Positions 34,959-44,088 of a stretch of 64,000 bases of DNA are shown here, piece by piece. Positions within the stretch are counted from its first letter, which is position 1. Each line of letters starts with the position of its first letter. The stretch covers positions 62,001-126,000 of the forward strand of contig JAMOPO010000052.1 of assembly GCA_027064425.1 (NCBI GenBank). Direction: 5' to 3'. Origin of the DNA: Methanobacteriota archaeon. GTDB lineage: Archaea > JAADCQ01 > Methanopyri > Methanopyrales > Methanopyraceae. A program made the position numbers and the translations under genes. Under the pieces are notes generated by a model. The model was not told the DNA's origin. It saw nothing but the letters and a program-made list of their open reading frames with translations, and did not search any database.

Positions 34959-35966
34959 GTGTACGAGATCGCGGTGGTGCCCGGGGACGGGATCGGCCCC
35001 GAGGTCATCGAGGCCGCTCTTCACGTGATCGACCCCCTGATCGACGCCGAGTTCGTGGAGTGCGAGGCGGGTGACGAGTGCGCGGAGAAGCGCGGCGATC
35101 CGCTGCCCGAGGAGACGCTGGAGACCTGCCGCGAGGCCGACGCGGTGCTGTTCGGGGCCGCCGGTGAGACCGCGGCCGACGTCATCGTCCGCCTGCGGCA
35201 GGAGCTGGACCTGTACGCGAACGTTCGGCCCGTCCGCGGCTTTGAGGGCCTGCGGGAGCTCACGGGCGAGCCGTACGTGCGCGACGACGTCGACCTCGTG
35301 ATCGTGCGCGAGAACACGGAGGGCCTGTACTCCGGCGTGGAGGGGCGCTTCCGGGACGCTGCCTACACGCTGAGGATCATCACGGAGGAGGGCGCCAGGC
35401 GGATCGCGGAGATCGCGTGCGACATCGCCGAGGACCGCGGCGCCGACACGGTGACCTGCGTGCACAAGGCGAACGTGATGCGGGAAACGTGCGGCCTATT
35501 CCGGGACGTCTGCAAGGAGGTCGTCGAGGAGCGGGGCCTGAAGTTCGAGGAATACTACGTGGACGCCGCCGCCATGTTCCTGATCACCGAGCCCGAGCGC
35601 TTCGACGTGATGGTCACGCCGAACATGTTCGGCGACATCCTCTCGGACGAGGCCGCGGCACTCGTCGGCGGACTGGGGCTGGCGCCGAGCGCGAACCTGG
35701 GTGAGGAGCACGCGCTGTTCGAGCCGGTGCACGGGTCCGCGCCCGACATCGCCGGCAAGGGCATCGCCAACCCCATCGCCGCCATCCTCTCCGCCGCCAT
35801 GATGCTCGAGTGGCTCGGGGAGAAGGAGGCGGCGGAGGCCGTCTGGGAGGCCGTCGGCGACGCCATCCGGGAGAGGTGCGTGACCCCTGACCTGGGCGGA
35901 GACAAGCGGACGATGGAGGTTGCCGAGTTCATCCGTGAGCGGGCGCTCAGCCGGGTCGAGAGCTAG
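34959..35966 (+). CDS. leuB: 3-Isopropylmalate / homoisocitrate dehydrogenase family
   Basis: 335 residues from GTG 34959, after a near-perfect ribosome site GGAGGGGTGATC. Decarboxylating beta-hydroxyacid dehydrogenase: VVPGDGIGPEV, ENTEGLYSGVEGRF, TCVHKANVMRETCGLF, NMFGDILSDEAA and HGSAPDIAGKGIANP. It could be LeuB or the AksF homoisocitrate enzyme; the neighbouring small subunit has the same ambiguity. NAD-type P-loop region. Confidence 0.88.
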   Translation: MYEIAVVPGDGIGPEVIEAALHVIDPLIDAEFVECEAGDECAEKRGDPLPEETLETCREADAVLFGAAGETAADVIVRLRQELDLYANVRPVRGFEGLRELTGEPYVRDDVDLVIVRENTEGLYSGVEGRFRDAAYTLRIITEEGARRIAEIACDIAEDRGADTVTCVHKANVMRETCGLFRDVCKEVVEERGLKFEEYYVDAAAMFLITEPERFDVMVTPNMFGDILSDEAAALVGGLGLAPSANLGEEHALFEPVHGSAPDIAGKGIANPIAAILSAAMMLEWLGEKEAAEAVWEAVGDAIRERCVTPDLGGDKRTMEVAEFIRERALSRVES

Positions 35967-36252
35967 CCCCGCCGGCTCCCCCGGCCCTCCCTTTCCCACC
36001 CCCGGTCACGCCCTGTGAGGACTCACCGCTTCCCGTCACACCGACGTCCTTCACGTTCGTCCTGCCCGCTATCTGCGAGGGTGAGAGCGGGTGGGGCTTC
36101 CTGTGCTCCAGCTCCGGGGGCAGCTTCACGACCTCCCGCGACCGCTTCTCCTCGATCTCTTTCTTGACGGGTGAAACGCTGATGAACCCGGCCGCGGCAC
36201 CCACCAGGAACCCGAAGGCGGCGACCAGCTTCAGGAGCGTGTGCGTGCTCAT
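35947..36252 (-). CDS. Small membrane-anchored hypothetical protein
   Basis: 101 residues from ATG 36252 (GTG 36264 possible). One N-terminal hydrophobic segment (LLKLVAAFGFLVGAAAGFI) followed by a basic, proline- and glycine-rich, probably disordered outer region. It fills the gap between leuB and the ComB-like gene on the opposite strand and overlaps the leuB end by 20 bases. No homology recognised; coding status is likely but not certain. Confidence 0.5.
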   Translation of the reverse strand: MSTHTLLKLVAAFGFLVGAAAGFISVSPVKKEIEEKRSREVVKLPPELEHRKPHPLSPSQIAGRTNVKDVGVTGSGESSQGVTGGGKGRAGGAGGASSRPG

Positions 36253-36278
36253 CCTCCCGATCACCCGGGGTCCCGCTC

Positions 36279-36989
36279 ATGCCGTCCGTCAAAATGACCA
36301 TCGGGGCCCGCGGGGCCGCGGAGGCCGCGCTCAACGATGACGTCGTGATCATCGTGGACGTCGTCAACACCTCCTCCGCCGCCGAGGTCGCCCTCCGGGG
36401 CGGCGCCGTGGCCGTGATCGGGGCGGCCCCCGACCGCGCCTACGAGGTGCTGGTGAAGAAGCGGGCCACGAAGTACCCGTTCGCGGACACCCCGAAGGGC
36501 GTCGACCCGGTGGAGCGCGGCCGCGAGGCCGGAAAGATCGCGCTGGAAAACGACACCGAGGTCGTCCTGGTCGTGGACGGTGGCGAGGAGAACGCCAGCA
36601 TGGCCGCGCAGGGCGTGGAGGAGGTGGGGGCCGAAATCGCCGAGATCGTCCCCAACGCGGGACCGCGCATCAAGGACGTGGTCGACCTGTCCGACCGAGT
36701 CTTCCTCTTCGCCACCGCGACGGGCGGCACGCTGTACGACGTGGCCCGCACGCACGGGGCGCCCGCCGTCACCTTCGGGACGGTCGTGCGGCGCTCCCTT
36801 ATCCGGGCGTGCGCGGAGCGGGCCATCCGGCTCGCTGAGCGCCACAACGCCGGGATCTCCGTCGTCGTCTCCTCCATCTTCGCCCCCGAGGACCTCGACG
36901 CGGGCGCCAGGATTTTCGAAGAGGTGTGCAAGATCATCACTGAGGGCGTCTGCGAGGAGCGGTTCGAGGAGGTCGTCAGCTCGCTTTAG
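36279..36989 (+). CDS. ComB-like protein (2-phosphosulfolactate phosphatase family?)
   Basis: 236 residues, ATG 36279. The N-terminal [20 protein letters not shown] and following [15 protein letters not shown] parallel the DVLRATST region of ComB, the phosphatase in coenzyme M synthesis. Later [13 protein letters not shown] replaces the TTNGTRA signature of that family, so it may be a paralogue with another substrate. [16 protein letters not shown] and [13 protein letters not shown] also look family-like. Function therefore tentative. Confidence 0.55.
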   Translation: MPSVKMTIGARGAAEAALNDDVVIIVDVVNTSSAAEVALRGGAVAVIGAAPDRAYEVLVKKRATKYPFADTPKGVDPVERGREAGKIALENDTEVVLVVDGGEENASMAAQGVEEVGAEIAEIVPNAGPRIKDVVDLSDRVFLFATATGGTLYDVARTHGAPAVTFGTVVRRSLIRACAERAIRLAERHNAGISVVVSSIFAPEDLDAGARIFEEVCKIITEGVCEERFEEVVSSL

Positions 36990-37000
36990 GGGGACTCGGG

Positions 37001-38209
37001 TTGGGTTACATCGACAAGTACCCGGACGAGAACGGCTACTTCGGCGAGTACGGCGGCCGGTTCGTGCCCGAGACGCTCATGCCCGCGCTCGAGGAGCTGG
37101 AGGACGCGTTCAGGGAGGCGCGTGAGGATCCCGGCTTCTGGGAGGAGCTCGAGGAGTTGTGGAGGAAGTACGCGGGCCGGCCGACCCCTCTTTACTACGC
37201 CAGGAACCTGTCCCGCCGGCTCGGGGTGAAGGTGTACCTCAAGCGGGAGGACCTCGTGCACGGGGGCGCGCATAAGCTCAACAACACGCTGGGCCAGGCC
37301 CTGCTGGCCGATCGAATGGGCAAGGATCGGCTCATCGCCGAGACGGGTGCGGGTCAGCACGGTCTCGCCACGGCGATGGCGGGCGCGGCCCTGGGCAAGA
37401 AGGTCGAGATCTACATGGGCGCGGTGGACGTGAAGAGGCAGAGGCACAACGTGTTCAGGATGGAGCTGATGGGGGCCAAGGTTCACCCCGTCAAGTCCGG
37501 AACGCAGACGCTGAAGGATGCCATCAACGAGGCCCTCCGGGACTGGATCACGAACTTGGAGACCACGCACTACCTCCTCGGCTCCGTCGTGGGCCCGCAC
37601 CCGTACCCCTGGATGGTCCGCGAGTTCCAGCGCGTAATCGGCCGGGAGACCAAGCAGCAGATCCAGGAGCTGGAGGGGGGCCTGCCGGACGCGATCGTGG
37701 CCTGCACGGGCGGCGGCAGCAACTCGATCGGGATCTTCTACGACTTCCTGGACGACGAGGAGGTCGCCCTGTACGCCGTCGAGGCCGCGGGTAAAGGGCT
37801 GGACACCGGGGAGCACGCGGCCTCCCTGTGCGCGGGCAAGACCGGCGTCCTGCACGGGTGCCGGACCAAGGTTCTGCAGGACGAGAACGGGCAGATCAAG
37901 ACCACGCACAGCATCGCGCCGGGTCTCGACTACCCCGGGGTCGGCCCCGAGCTGGCGTTCCTGGTCGACGAGGGCCGCGTCATCGCGGACGCGGTCACCG
38001 ATGAGGAGGCGCTCAAAGGCTTCGTGATGCTCAACGAAACCGAGGGCATCCTGCCGGCGCTTGAGTCCGCGCACGCGATTTATTACGTCAAGAAGCTGGT
38101 GGACCGGGGCGAGCTGGACCACGGCGACGTCGTGGTCGTCAACCTGTCTGGCCGCGGGGATAAGGACGTGAAGATCGCGGCGAGGGAGCTGGGCGTGTCC
38201 ATCGACTAG
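37001..38209 (+). CDS. trpB: Tryptophan synthase beta subunit
   Basis: 402 residues from TTG 37001. PLP enzyme joining indole and serine. [17 protein letters not shown], the PLP lysine in [17 protein letters not shown] and [10 protein letters not shown] are all present, as in the TrpB1 class. No trpA or other trp gene is adjacent, so the alpha subunit must be elsewhere. Begins eleven bases after the previous stop. Confidence 0.94.
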   Translation: MGYIDKYPDENGYFGEYGGRFVPETLMPALEELEDAFREAREDPGFWEELEELWRKYAGRPTPLYYARNLSRRLGVKVYLKREDLVHGGAHKLNNTLGQALLADRMGKDRLIAETGAGQHGLATAMAGAALGKKVEIYMGAVDVKRQRHNVFRMELMGAKVHPVKSGTQTLKDAINEALRDWITNLETTHYLLGSVVGPHPYPWMVREFQRVIGRETKQQIQELEGGLPDAIVACTGGGSNSIGIFYDFLDDEEVALYAVEAAGKGLDTGEHAASLCAGKTGVLHGCRTKVLQDENGQIKTTHSIAPGLDYPGVGPELAFLVDEGRVIADAVTDEEALKGFVMLNETEGILPALESAHAIYYVKKLVDRGELDHGDVVVVNLSGRGDKDVKIAARELGVSID

Positions 38210-38212
38210 ACT

Positions 38213-38599
38213 TCACTTGGGCCTGATCCGGAACTCGCAGTGGTCGTCCCCCGCCAGCCGGCAGCGCTCCTCGCTGACCTCCATCTCGGTCTCGTAGTAC
38301 AGCTCCGCGAGCCTGCGGAAGAGCGCCGCCTCAAACCGACACGCCGGGGAACCCTCCACGTCGATGTCCGGGTTCTCCTCGTAGAAGTCCGCCGTGACCG
38401 TGGTCTCCACCCGGACCACGATCTCCTCCACGCTGCCGCCGCTCTTCTTCACCTCGATGTCCACGCCGTCCATTCCGAGGCCCTCGAGCGTTTCAATCAG
38501 CTCGTCAATGGAGTCCCAGCCTTTCCGGAAGATAATCTCGGCGAACTCCTCACCCTTCTCCTCCGACTCCTCCTCCAGCTCGTCAAACGACAGCTTCAA
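38213..38599 (-). CDS. V4R-like (4-vinyl reductase domain) protein
   Basis: 128 residues from TTG 38599. The C-terminal pattern CRFEAALFRRLAELYYETE, EERCRLAGDDHCEFRI is the V4R signature, a small-ligand-binding domain with a cysteine-rich end. The N-terminal 50 residues are acidic and helical. The start is only 13 bases from that of mptD on the other strand. A TATA-like TAATATTC on the minus strand (38634-38627) falls inside mptD. Confidence 0.7.
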   Translation of the reverse strand: MKLSFDELEEESEEKGEEFAEIIFRKGWDSIDELIETLEGLGMDGVDIEVKKSGGSVEEIVVRVETTVTADFYEENPDIDVEGSPACRFEAALFRRLAELYYETEMEVSEERCRLAGDDHCEFRIRPK

Positions 38600-38612
38600 G
38601 GGGGCGCACCCC

Positions 38613-38978
38613 GTGCGGTACTTCGAGAATATTACGGACCGGGAGCGCGCCATCTTCGAGGCCGGCATCACCCTCGGCGCGATCTATCATCAATTCTCCG
38701 GTACGCCGGTATCGCCGGAGACGGCGGACGAGGTGGCGCGGTGCATCGAGCGCGCCGCGGAGCTGCAGCCCTGCGTCGAGCGGGCCGAGGTGGACATCGA
38801 GGTGGAGGAGAACGACACCGACAACTACGGCGGGTACACCGAGGTCTCGGGCCGCAACCTCCGCGTTCGCCTGGTCACCAGGTGCGGGGACTGGGAGGCC
38901 GTGGCCCGGCTGGAGTTCGTCGAGGAGCTCAACTACCCGCTGATGTGGATCGAGGAGGTCAGGAGGGTGCGCGATTGA
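38613..38978 (+). CDS. mptD: Dihydroneopterin aldolase, archaeal MptD
   Basis: 121 residues from GTG 38613, preceded by AAGGGGG. Acts in methanopterin synthesis, cleaving 7,8-dihydroneopterin. The YFENITDRERAIFEAGITLGA start, YHQFSGTPVSP and ELQPCVERAEV match the archaeal family (formerly DUF372). Followed by a TTGA-coupled nucleotidyltransferase. Confidence 0.88.
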   Translation: MRYFENITDRERAIFEAGITLGAIYHQFSGTPVSPETADEVARCIERAAELQPCVERAEVDIEVEENDTDNYGGYTEVSGRNLRVRLVTRCGDWEAVARLEFVEELNYPLMWIEEVRRVRD

Positions 38979-40267
38979 CCGTCGTCGGCATCGCGGCGGA
39001 CTTCGATCCGCCCCACCGCGGGCACGCCTACCTCCTGGAGCGCGCCTCCGAGCTCGGGGACGAGGTGATCGTCTTCCTCAACGCGGACTACACCGCCCAC
39101 CACACCCCGCCGCTGCTGCCCTACGAGCTCCGCGCCGAGATCGCCCTCGAGCTGGGCGCCGACGACGTGCAGCCCGTGCGCGGGTACCACCAGCGCTTCC
39201 CCCTGGCCTACACGGTCCCGGTCCGCGTCGCCACCATGGCCGAGCACGGCGTGGACGTCATCCTGGACGCCGGCCCCAAGCGGAACCTGGAGGAGGTTCG
39301 ACACCACGCCGAGCGGGTCCTGAAGCGGGGTGACCTCTTCTCCATCCCCAAGCACGTGCCCGCACGGAACCTCGTCAGGTGGCTGGCCGCCGTCGAGATG
39401 GTCAACGAGCTGCTGGGCACGGAGGTGAGCCTGCGGATCGTCCCGGAGCTCCCCGGCCACTCCGGCCGGAAGATCCGCGCCACGCTCCGCCGCGCCGGGT
39501 ACTCACCGGACGCCCTGGACGACGTCAGGCGCCAGCTCCCGGACGAAACGTTCAGGAGACTGAAACGTTACCTGGCCGAGGAGCGGCCCCCGATCGCCCG
39601 CAGGGATCGGCTCCTCCGCGGCGTCAACGAGGCCCGCCCGGACCACATTTGTAGCATCGCCCACGTGAACACGCTGGCCGCCCGCGAGCTGCTGCGCGGT
39701 CGCCCCTTCCGCAGCGAGCGACAGCTCTGGGGAGCCCTGAGACGGGCGGGGTACGGGTCAGTCCTCACCCGACTCGCCCTCGCCAACCTGGAGTGCCGGG
39801 TGACCTCCGCGGAGCTCGCCCGAATCTCGCTGGAGTGGGTCGAGCAGGGCCTCGTCCCACCCGGTCAGAGCCCCGACCGCATGTACGAACGGGATTGGTT
39901 CGTCGCGCGCCTCTCCACCGCCGGCGTGCGGGCCCGGAAGGCCGACGAGCTGTTCCGGAGCACCGGCTCCTACGAGGAGGCCGCGGCCAAGGCCCGCGAG
40001 CGGTACGGCGTCGACCCGGGCCGCCCCAGAACCCTCGTCCGCATCGGCGCAGCCGACGCCCCGGACGGGACGTACCGCCCGGCCGTGGACGCCCGGGGCA
40101 CCTTCGGAGTGCTCCCGGACGACCGGTTCGTTCGGCTGGAGCTCACCGCCTTCGGGGCCACCCTGCTGCGCTACGTCATCGACGACCCGTTCGTCGAGGC
40201 CTGGGTCCGCGTGGAGGACACGGAGGCCTGGCTCGAGGTCTTCCCCGGGGGTCGCCTCAAAGGTTGA
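38975..40267 (+). CDS. HIGH-type nucleotidyltransferase, TmcAL-like
   Basis: 430 residues from TTG 38975 (TTGA overlap with mptD). The N-terminal half is a cytidylyltransferase-type fold: GIAADFDPPHRGHAYLLERA with the HxGH site, and a later PGHSGRKIRATLRR segment. It recalls the tRNA-Met cytidine acetate ligase family (TmcAL), but the C-terminal 200 residues, mostly helical, are not recognised. Substrate unknown. First of three genes downstream of mptD joined by TTGA overlaps. Confidence 0.68.
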   Translation: MTVVGIAADFDPPHRGHAYLLERASELGDEVIVFLNADYTAHHTPPLLPYELRAEIALELGADDVQPVRGYHQRFPLAYTVPVRVATMAEHGVDVILDAGPKRNLEEVRHHAERVLKRGDLFSIPKHVPARNLVRWLAAVEMVNELLGTEVSLRIVPELPGHSGRKIRATLRRAGYSPDALDDVRRQLPDETFRRLKRYLAEERPPIARRDRLLRGVNEARPDHICSIAHVNTLAARELLRGRPFRSERQLWGALRRAGYGSVLTRLALANLECRVTSAELARISLEWVEQGLVPPGQSPDRMYERDWFVARLSTAGVRARKADELFRSTGSYEEAAAKARERYGVDPGRPRTLVRIGAADAPDGTYRPAVDARGTFGVLPDDRFVRLELTAFGATLLRYVIDDPFVEAWVRVEDTEAWLEVFPGGRLKG

Positions 40268-41472
40268 GGACCGTGTGGTTCCACCTCCACTCCAAGAATC
40301 GGTACAGCCTCGCTCACGTGCTCGGGGCCATCGAGGCCGAGGCCCCCGAGCTGCTCCCGAACGTCCGGGTGTCCAAGCGCCCCGAGCCGGAGGAGGGCGA
40401 CGTGGTCGTCTTCTCCTTCAACACCTTCATGGCCCCGGAAGTGTTCGAGCAGGTGGAGAAGCTGCCGGAGGGCGTGATCAAAGTCGCCGGCGGTCCCCAC
40501 CCCTCCGCGCGGCCCGATCAGTGCCTCGAGCACGGGTTCGACGTCGTCCTGATCGGGGAGGGGGAGGAGGTCGTCCCGGAGGTGCTCCGGGAGCTCGTCC
40601 GGGGCGAGCTGCCCGAAGAGCGGCCGGGAGTGTACCTCGGGGAGGGGAAGCCCGAGCCCGCCCCGCCCGTCGAGCGGCTGGAGCGGTACCCGCCCTACTC
40701 CGAGGAGTTCCGCGTCTTCTGCCCCATCGAGATCACCCGGGGCTGCCCCTGGGGCTGCGCCTACTGTCAGGTTAGCCGGCTCTTCGGCCGTAAGCCGAGG
40801 CATCGGCCCGTGGAGGACATCGTCCGGTGGGTCCGCCGCGGGGTGGAGCGCGGGCACACGTTCGCCCGCTTCGTCGCCCCGGACGCCCTGGCCTACGGCT
40901 CACCCGACGGTCGCCGGCTGAGGCCGGAGAAGGTGGAGCGGCTGCTCCGCGAGCTCCGGTCCGTGGACGGGCTAGAGAAGGTCTACTTCGGCAGCTTCCC
41001 GGCCGAGGTGCGCCCGGACTCGCTGGTCCGCTCCGGGGGCGCCGAGCTCATCGCTCACTACGCCGACAACGAGCGGGTGAACATGGGGGCGCAGTCCGGC
41101 AGCGAGCGCGTGCTCCGTAGGATCGCCCGGGGACACACGGTGGAGGACGTGCGGCGGGCCGTAGAGGAGTGCCTGGAGCAGGGGCTTAAGCCGGTCGTCG
41201 ACTTCATCTTCGGGCTGCCGGGGGAGACGAAGGAGGACCAGTGGAGGTCCGTCGAGCTGGCGGAGTGGATCATCCGGCGGGGCGGGGAGGTACGTCTCCA
41301 CTACTTCATGCCGCTGCCGGGAACGCCCCTGGAGGACGAGGAGCCCGCACCGCTGGACCCGGAGATCCGCAGGGTGCTGGGCCGGTGGACGCAGAGGGGG
41401 AAGGCGGAGGGAGCCTGGGGTCACCAGATGAGACTGTCCGAGACAGCGAGGAAGGTGTTGGCGGAGTCTTGA
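40264..41472 (+). CDS. B12-binding/radical SAM protein
   Basis: 402 residues from TTG 40264 (TTGA overlap). N-terminal cobalamin-binding-like domain with VVFSFNTFM and AGGPHPSARPDQ, then a radical SAM core with the CxxxCxxC cluster site in TRGCPWGCAYCQ. HTVEDVRRAVEE and DFIFGLPGET belong to the TIM barrel. Similar to the archaeal MJ_1487-type group; reaction unknown, possibly a methyl transfer or a modification of RNA or a cofactor. Confidence 0.83.
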   Translation: MRTVWFHLHSKNRYSLAHVLGAIEAEAPELLPNVRVSKRPEPEEGDVVVFSFNTFMAPEVFEQVEKLPEGVIKVAGGPHPSARPDQCLEHGFDVVLIGEGEEVVPEVLRELVRGELPEERPGVYLGEGKPEPAPPVERLERYPPYSEEFRVFCPIEITRGCPWGCAYCQVSRLFGRKPRHRPVEDIVRWVRRGVERGHTFARFVAPDALAYGSPDGRRLRPEKVERLLRELRSVDGLEKVYFGSFPAEVRPDSLVRSGGAELIAHYADNERVNMGAQSGSERVLRRIARGHTVEDVRRAVEECLEQGLKPVVDFIFGLPGETKEDQWRSVELAEWIIRRGGEVRLHYFMPLPGTPLEDEEPAPLDPEIRRVLGRWTQRGKAEGAWGHQMRLSETARKVLAES

Positions 41473-42245
41473 CGGAGCGCGACGTGCACGTGACGATCCT
41501 GTTCCCGGAACCCCTCGAGCGTCGCGTGCTCTCCGCCCTACGCGACCTAACCGCGTTCCTGCGAAACACCGTCGGTGTCAGGGAGGTGGGGGTCGGGACC
41601 GTCGAGAACCCTCCCGAGTACGTCAAGTGGCTGGAGGAGCGGGTCGGGGGTCACGTCGCCGAGGAGGCCTTCCAGGCCCTCACCGGGCGTTCGGGCGCCC
41701 TGGCCGTTCGAATCAGCGAGAGCGAGTACCACGTGATCGTGGGGCCCGCGTACGAGTCCCGGAGGTTCCTGCGCGCCGGCCTAGCGCACGAGTTCGCCCA
41801 CATCCTGCAGCACCGGTTGGGGCTGTTCCCGCGCGGGATCAGGGCCCCGGCCGGCGCCGCCCGGTCGGTCCTGCTGCCGCTCGAGGTTGGGGCCGAGGAG
41901 CTGGTGCTTCGGGATCTGCCGGACGTCGGCGAGGCGAGGATCGAGCTGGCCCGGCGCGAGGGGCGGGAGTGGCACCGGACGGGGGATCCGCTCCTGGATC
42001 TCGAGAACTCGCTCGTCGCCGCGCCGGTGAACCTGGCCCTGAAGCGGTTGGGTGAGGAGGTCCGGGTCCCGGAGCCGGAGGTGGACGACGAGGAGATCTC
42101 GAAGGTTCGGGACCGGCTGGTGCGGGCCGCCGCCGAGACCGACCCCTGGGACCGGGACCAGGTGCGCGAGTACGTGGAGTGGGCCACCGGGGTCCTCCTC
42201 CGCTGGCTCGCGGATCAGCGCCGGCACCAGTCCACCATCGACTGA
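41469..42245 (+). CDS. Putative zinc metalloprotease (HEFAH motif)
   Basis: 258 residues from TTG 41469 (TTGA overlap). The HExxH signature occurs in LAHEFAHILQH; a downstream glutamate in LLPLEVGAEELV may be the third ligand. No signal peptide, so probably cytoplasmic. Family not recognised. Its end overlaps purQ on the other strand by 31 bases. Confidence 0.7.
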   Translation: MTERDVHVTILFPEPLERRVLSALRDLTAFLRNTVGVREVGVGTVENPPEYVKWLEERVGGHVAEEAFQALTGRSGALAVRISESEYHVIVGPAYESRRFLRAGLAHEFAHILQHRLGLFPRGIRAPAGAARSVLLPLEVGAEELVLRDLPDVGEARIELARREGREWHRTGDPLLDLENSLVAAPVNLALKRLGEEVRVPEPEVDDEEISKVRDRLVRAAAETDPWDRDQVREYVEWATGVLLRWLADQRRHQSTID

Positions 42246-42895
42246 AACAGCCGCAGCCCGTCGTCAGAGCCCTGAAGCCGGTGCGCGGCCCGCTCCGGGT
42301 GCGGCATCATCCCCAGCACGTTGCCCTCCTCGTTGACCACCCCGGTGATGCCTCGGACCGAGCCGTTCGGGTTGTACCGGTCGTCAACCTCGCCGTTCGG
42401 GCCGCAGAAGCGGAACACGACCCGGTCCTCCACCTCGTCCGGCTCGTCCACGTAGTACCGACCCTCCGCGTGCGCGATCGGTATCCTGAGCACCTCACCC
42501 TCCTCGTACCGGGTCGTGAACGGCGTGTCCGCCCGCTCCACCCGCAGGTGGACCCAGTCGCAGATGAACCGATTGCAGTCGTTGACGGTCAGCGTCCCCG
42601 GGATCAGCCCGGCCTCGGCCAGGATCTGCATCCCGTTGCACACGCCCAGCACCGGCCGCCCCTCCTCCGCGAACTCCCTCACCTCGTCCATGACCGGAGA
42701 CAGGGCGGCGATGGCACCGGCCCGGACGTAGTCACCGTAGGTGAACCCGCCCGGGATGATGACCGCGTCGTAGTCGGCCAGCTCCCCGTCCTCGTGCCAC
42801 ACGAACTCCGCATCCGCGCCCGCGCGCTCCACGGCCCAGGCCATCTCGAGGTCGCAGTTGGTGCCGGGGAACTGAAGAACCGCGACGCGAACCAA
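42215..42895 (-). CDS. purQ: Phosphoribosylformylglycinamidine synthase, PurQ subunit
   Basis: 226-residue class I glutamine amidotransferase subunit of FGAM synthase. VAVLQFPGTNCDLE at the N-terminus, IIPGGFTYGDYVR, the nucleophile in GVCNGMQIL and the MMPHPERA histidine/glutamate are intact. TTG 42895 chosen so the protein opens with the usual VRVAVLQFPG. PurL is not in the window. Confidence 0.94.
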   Translation of the reverse strand: MVRVAVLQFPGTNCDLEMAWAVERAGADAEFVWHEDGELADYDAVIIPGGFTYGDYVRAGAIAALSPVMDEVREFAEEGRPVLGVCNGMQILAEAGLIPGTLTVNDCNRFICDWVHLRVERADTPFTTRYEEGEVLRIPIAHAEGRYYVDEPDEVEDRVVFRFCGPNGEVDDRYNPNGSVRGITGVVNEEGNVLGMMPHPERAAHRLQGSDDGLRLFQSMVDWCRR

Positions 42896-42967
42896 CCGGA
42901 GGGCCCCCCGATGACGACGACCCACGGGGCCGAGCGGGATGACGACTCCCAAGTACGCCGAGGGGCG

Positions 42968-43222
42968 TCACTCCACCACCTCGATCTCGTAATCCTCGAC
43001 CACGGGGTTGGCCAGCAACCGTCGGCACATCTCCTCCACCAGCTCCACGGCCTCGTCCTCGTCGTCCACGTCCAGCTCGATCCGATAGACCTTCGCCGTC
43101 CGCACGTCGCTAACCTCCTCGTACCCCAACCGGTGCAGGGCCCGCTTCACCGTCTCCCCCTCCGGGTCCAGCGCCTTGGGCTTCAGGCTCACCCGAACTT
43201 CGACCGTGACCACGCGCCTCAC
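42968..43222 (-). CDS. purS: FGAM synthase, PurS subunit
   Basis: 84 residues from GTG 43222, overlapping the purC stop (GTGA). Small structural subunit bridging PurL and PurQ. VRVSLKPKALDPEGETVKRAL and the regularly placed KVYRIELDV strand are typical. Second gene of purC-purS-purQ; 72 bases separate it from purQ. Confidence 0.92.
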   Translation of the reverse strand: MRRVVTVEVRVSLKPKALDPEGETVKRALHRLGYEEVSDVRTAKVYRIELDVDDEDEAVELVEEMCRRLLANPVVEDYEIEVVE

Positions 43223-43968
43223 CCCGGCAGCATCGAGAGCTTCTCCTCATCGTCCTCCAGGATACGCCTCGCCGCCTCCAGGTAGCCCGCCAGGACGTCC
43301 CCCTTGTCCTCTCGGAAGATGTCCTTGTCCAGGCTCTCCCTCGTCTCCGCGTCCCAGAACCGGCACGTGTCCGGGCTGATCTCGTCACCCACGACGACCT
43401 CGCCGTCCGGATTCACGCCGAACTCCAGCTTGAAATCGACCAGAATGATCCCCCTATCCTCCAGGAACTCCGAGAGCACTTCGTTCACCTTCAGCGTCAG
43501 CTCCCGCATCCGCTCGACCTCGTCCTCGGAGGCCAGCCCGAGCGCCCGGATGTGATCCATGTTCACCATCGGGTCACCGTACTCATCGCTCTTGTAATCG
43601 AACTCCACGATCGGCGGATCCAGCTCCTCCCCCTCCTCGAACGGCAGCCGCTCCACGAGACTCCCCGTCGCGATGTTCCGGCAGATGACCTCCAGCTTGA
43701 ACATGTCCAGCCGCTCCACGATCATGCGGCGCTCGTCGGCCAGCTCCACGTAGTGCGTCGGGATACCAGCATCCTCCAGCACCTCAAACAGCCGGGCCGA
43801 AATGAGGCAGTTGCAGACCCCCTTACCCTCCACCTTGTCCACCTTCTCCATGTTGAAAGCCGTGATATCGTCCCGGAACTCCATCACCAGCAGATCATCC
43901 TCCTCCGGGTGCTCGTAGAGGCTCTTTGCCTTACCCTCGTACACCAGCTGGCCCACCTCCAAGCCCAC
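43219..43968 (-). CDS. purC: SAICAR synthase
   Basis: 249 residues from GTG 43968. Joins CAIR and aspartate in purine synthesis. VYEGKAKSLYE, FRDDITAFN, ICRNIATGSLV, LVDFKLEFG and DEISPDTCRFW are all characteristic. First gene of the pur operon. A TATA box on the minus strand (GTTTATAC, 44003-43996) sits about 30 bases before the start, implying a very short leader. Confidence 0.94.
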   Translation of the reverse strand: MGLEVGQLVYEGKAKSLYEHPEEDDLLVMEFRDDITAFNMEKVDKVEGKGVCNCLISARLFEVLEDAGIPTHYVELADERRMIVERLDMFKLEVICRNIATGSLVERLPFEEGEELDPPIVEFDYKSDEYGDPMVNMDHIRALGLASEDEVERMRELTLKVNEVLSEFLEDRGIILVDFKLEFGVNPDGEVVVGDEISPDTCRFWDAETRESLDKDIFREDKGDVLAGYLEAARRILEDDEEKLSMLPG

Positions 43969-43995
43969 CGACCCCCGGCGGGGGGCGAGGCCCGT

Positions 43996-44003
43996 GTATA
44001 AAC
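43996..44003 (-). promoter_or_regulatory. TATA box of purC operon
   Basis: GTTTATAC on the minus strand in an otherwise GC-rich gap. Its spacing to GTG 43968 predicts a transcription start only a few bases upstream of the start codon. A plus-strand CTATAG at 44032-44037 may serve the FIST gene on the other side. Confidence 0.55.
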
Positions 44004-44088
44004 GCTAAACGCGCCCCCATCGGCAGCGCCGCTATAGCTCTCCGTGGGTTAACTCCCACCGGCACGGCCGGCGGGGGGTGAGCTCCCG

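Noticed and set aside
41469-42245. Membrane-bound or secreted protease assignment for the HEFAH protein
   Set aside because: No signal peptide or membrane segments; listed as soluble putative protease only.
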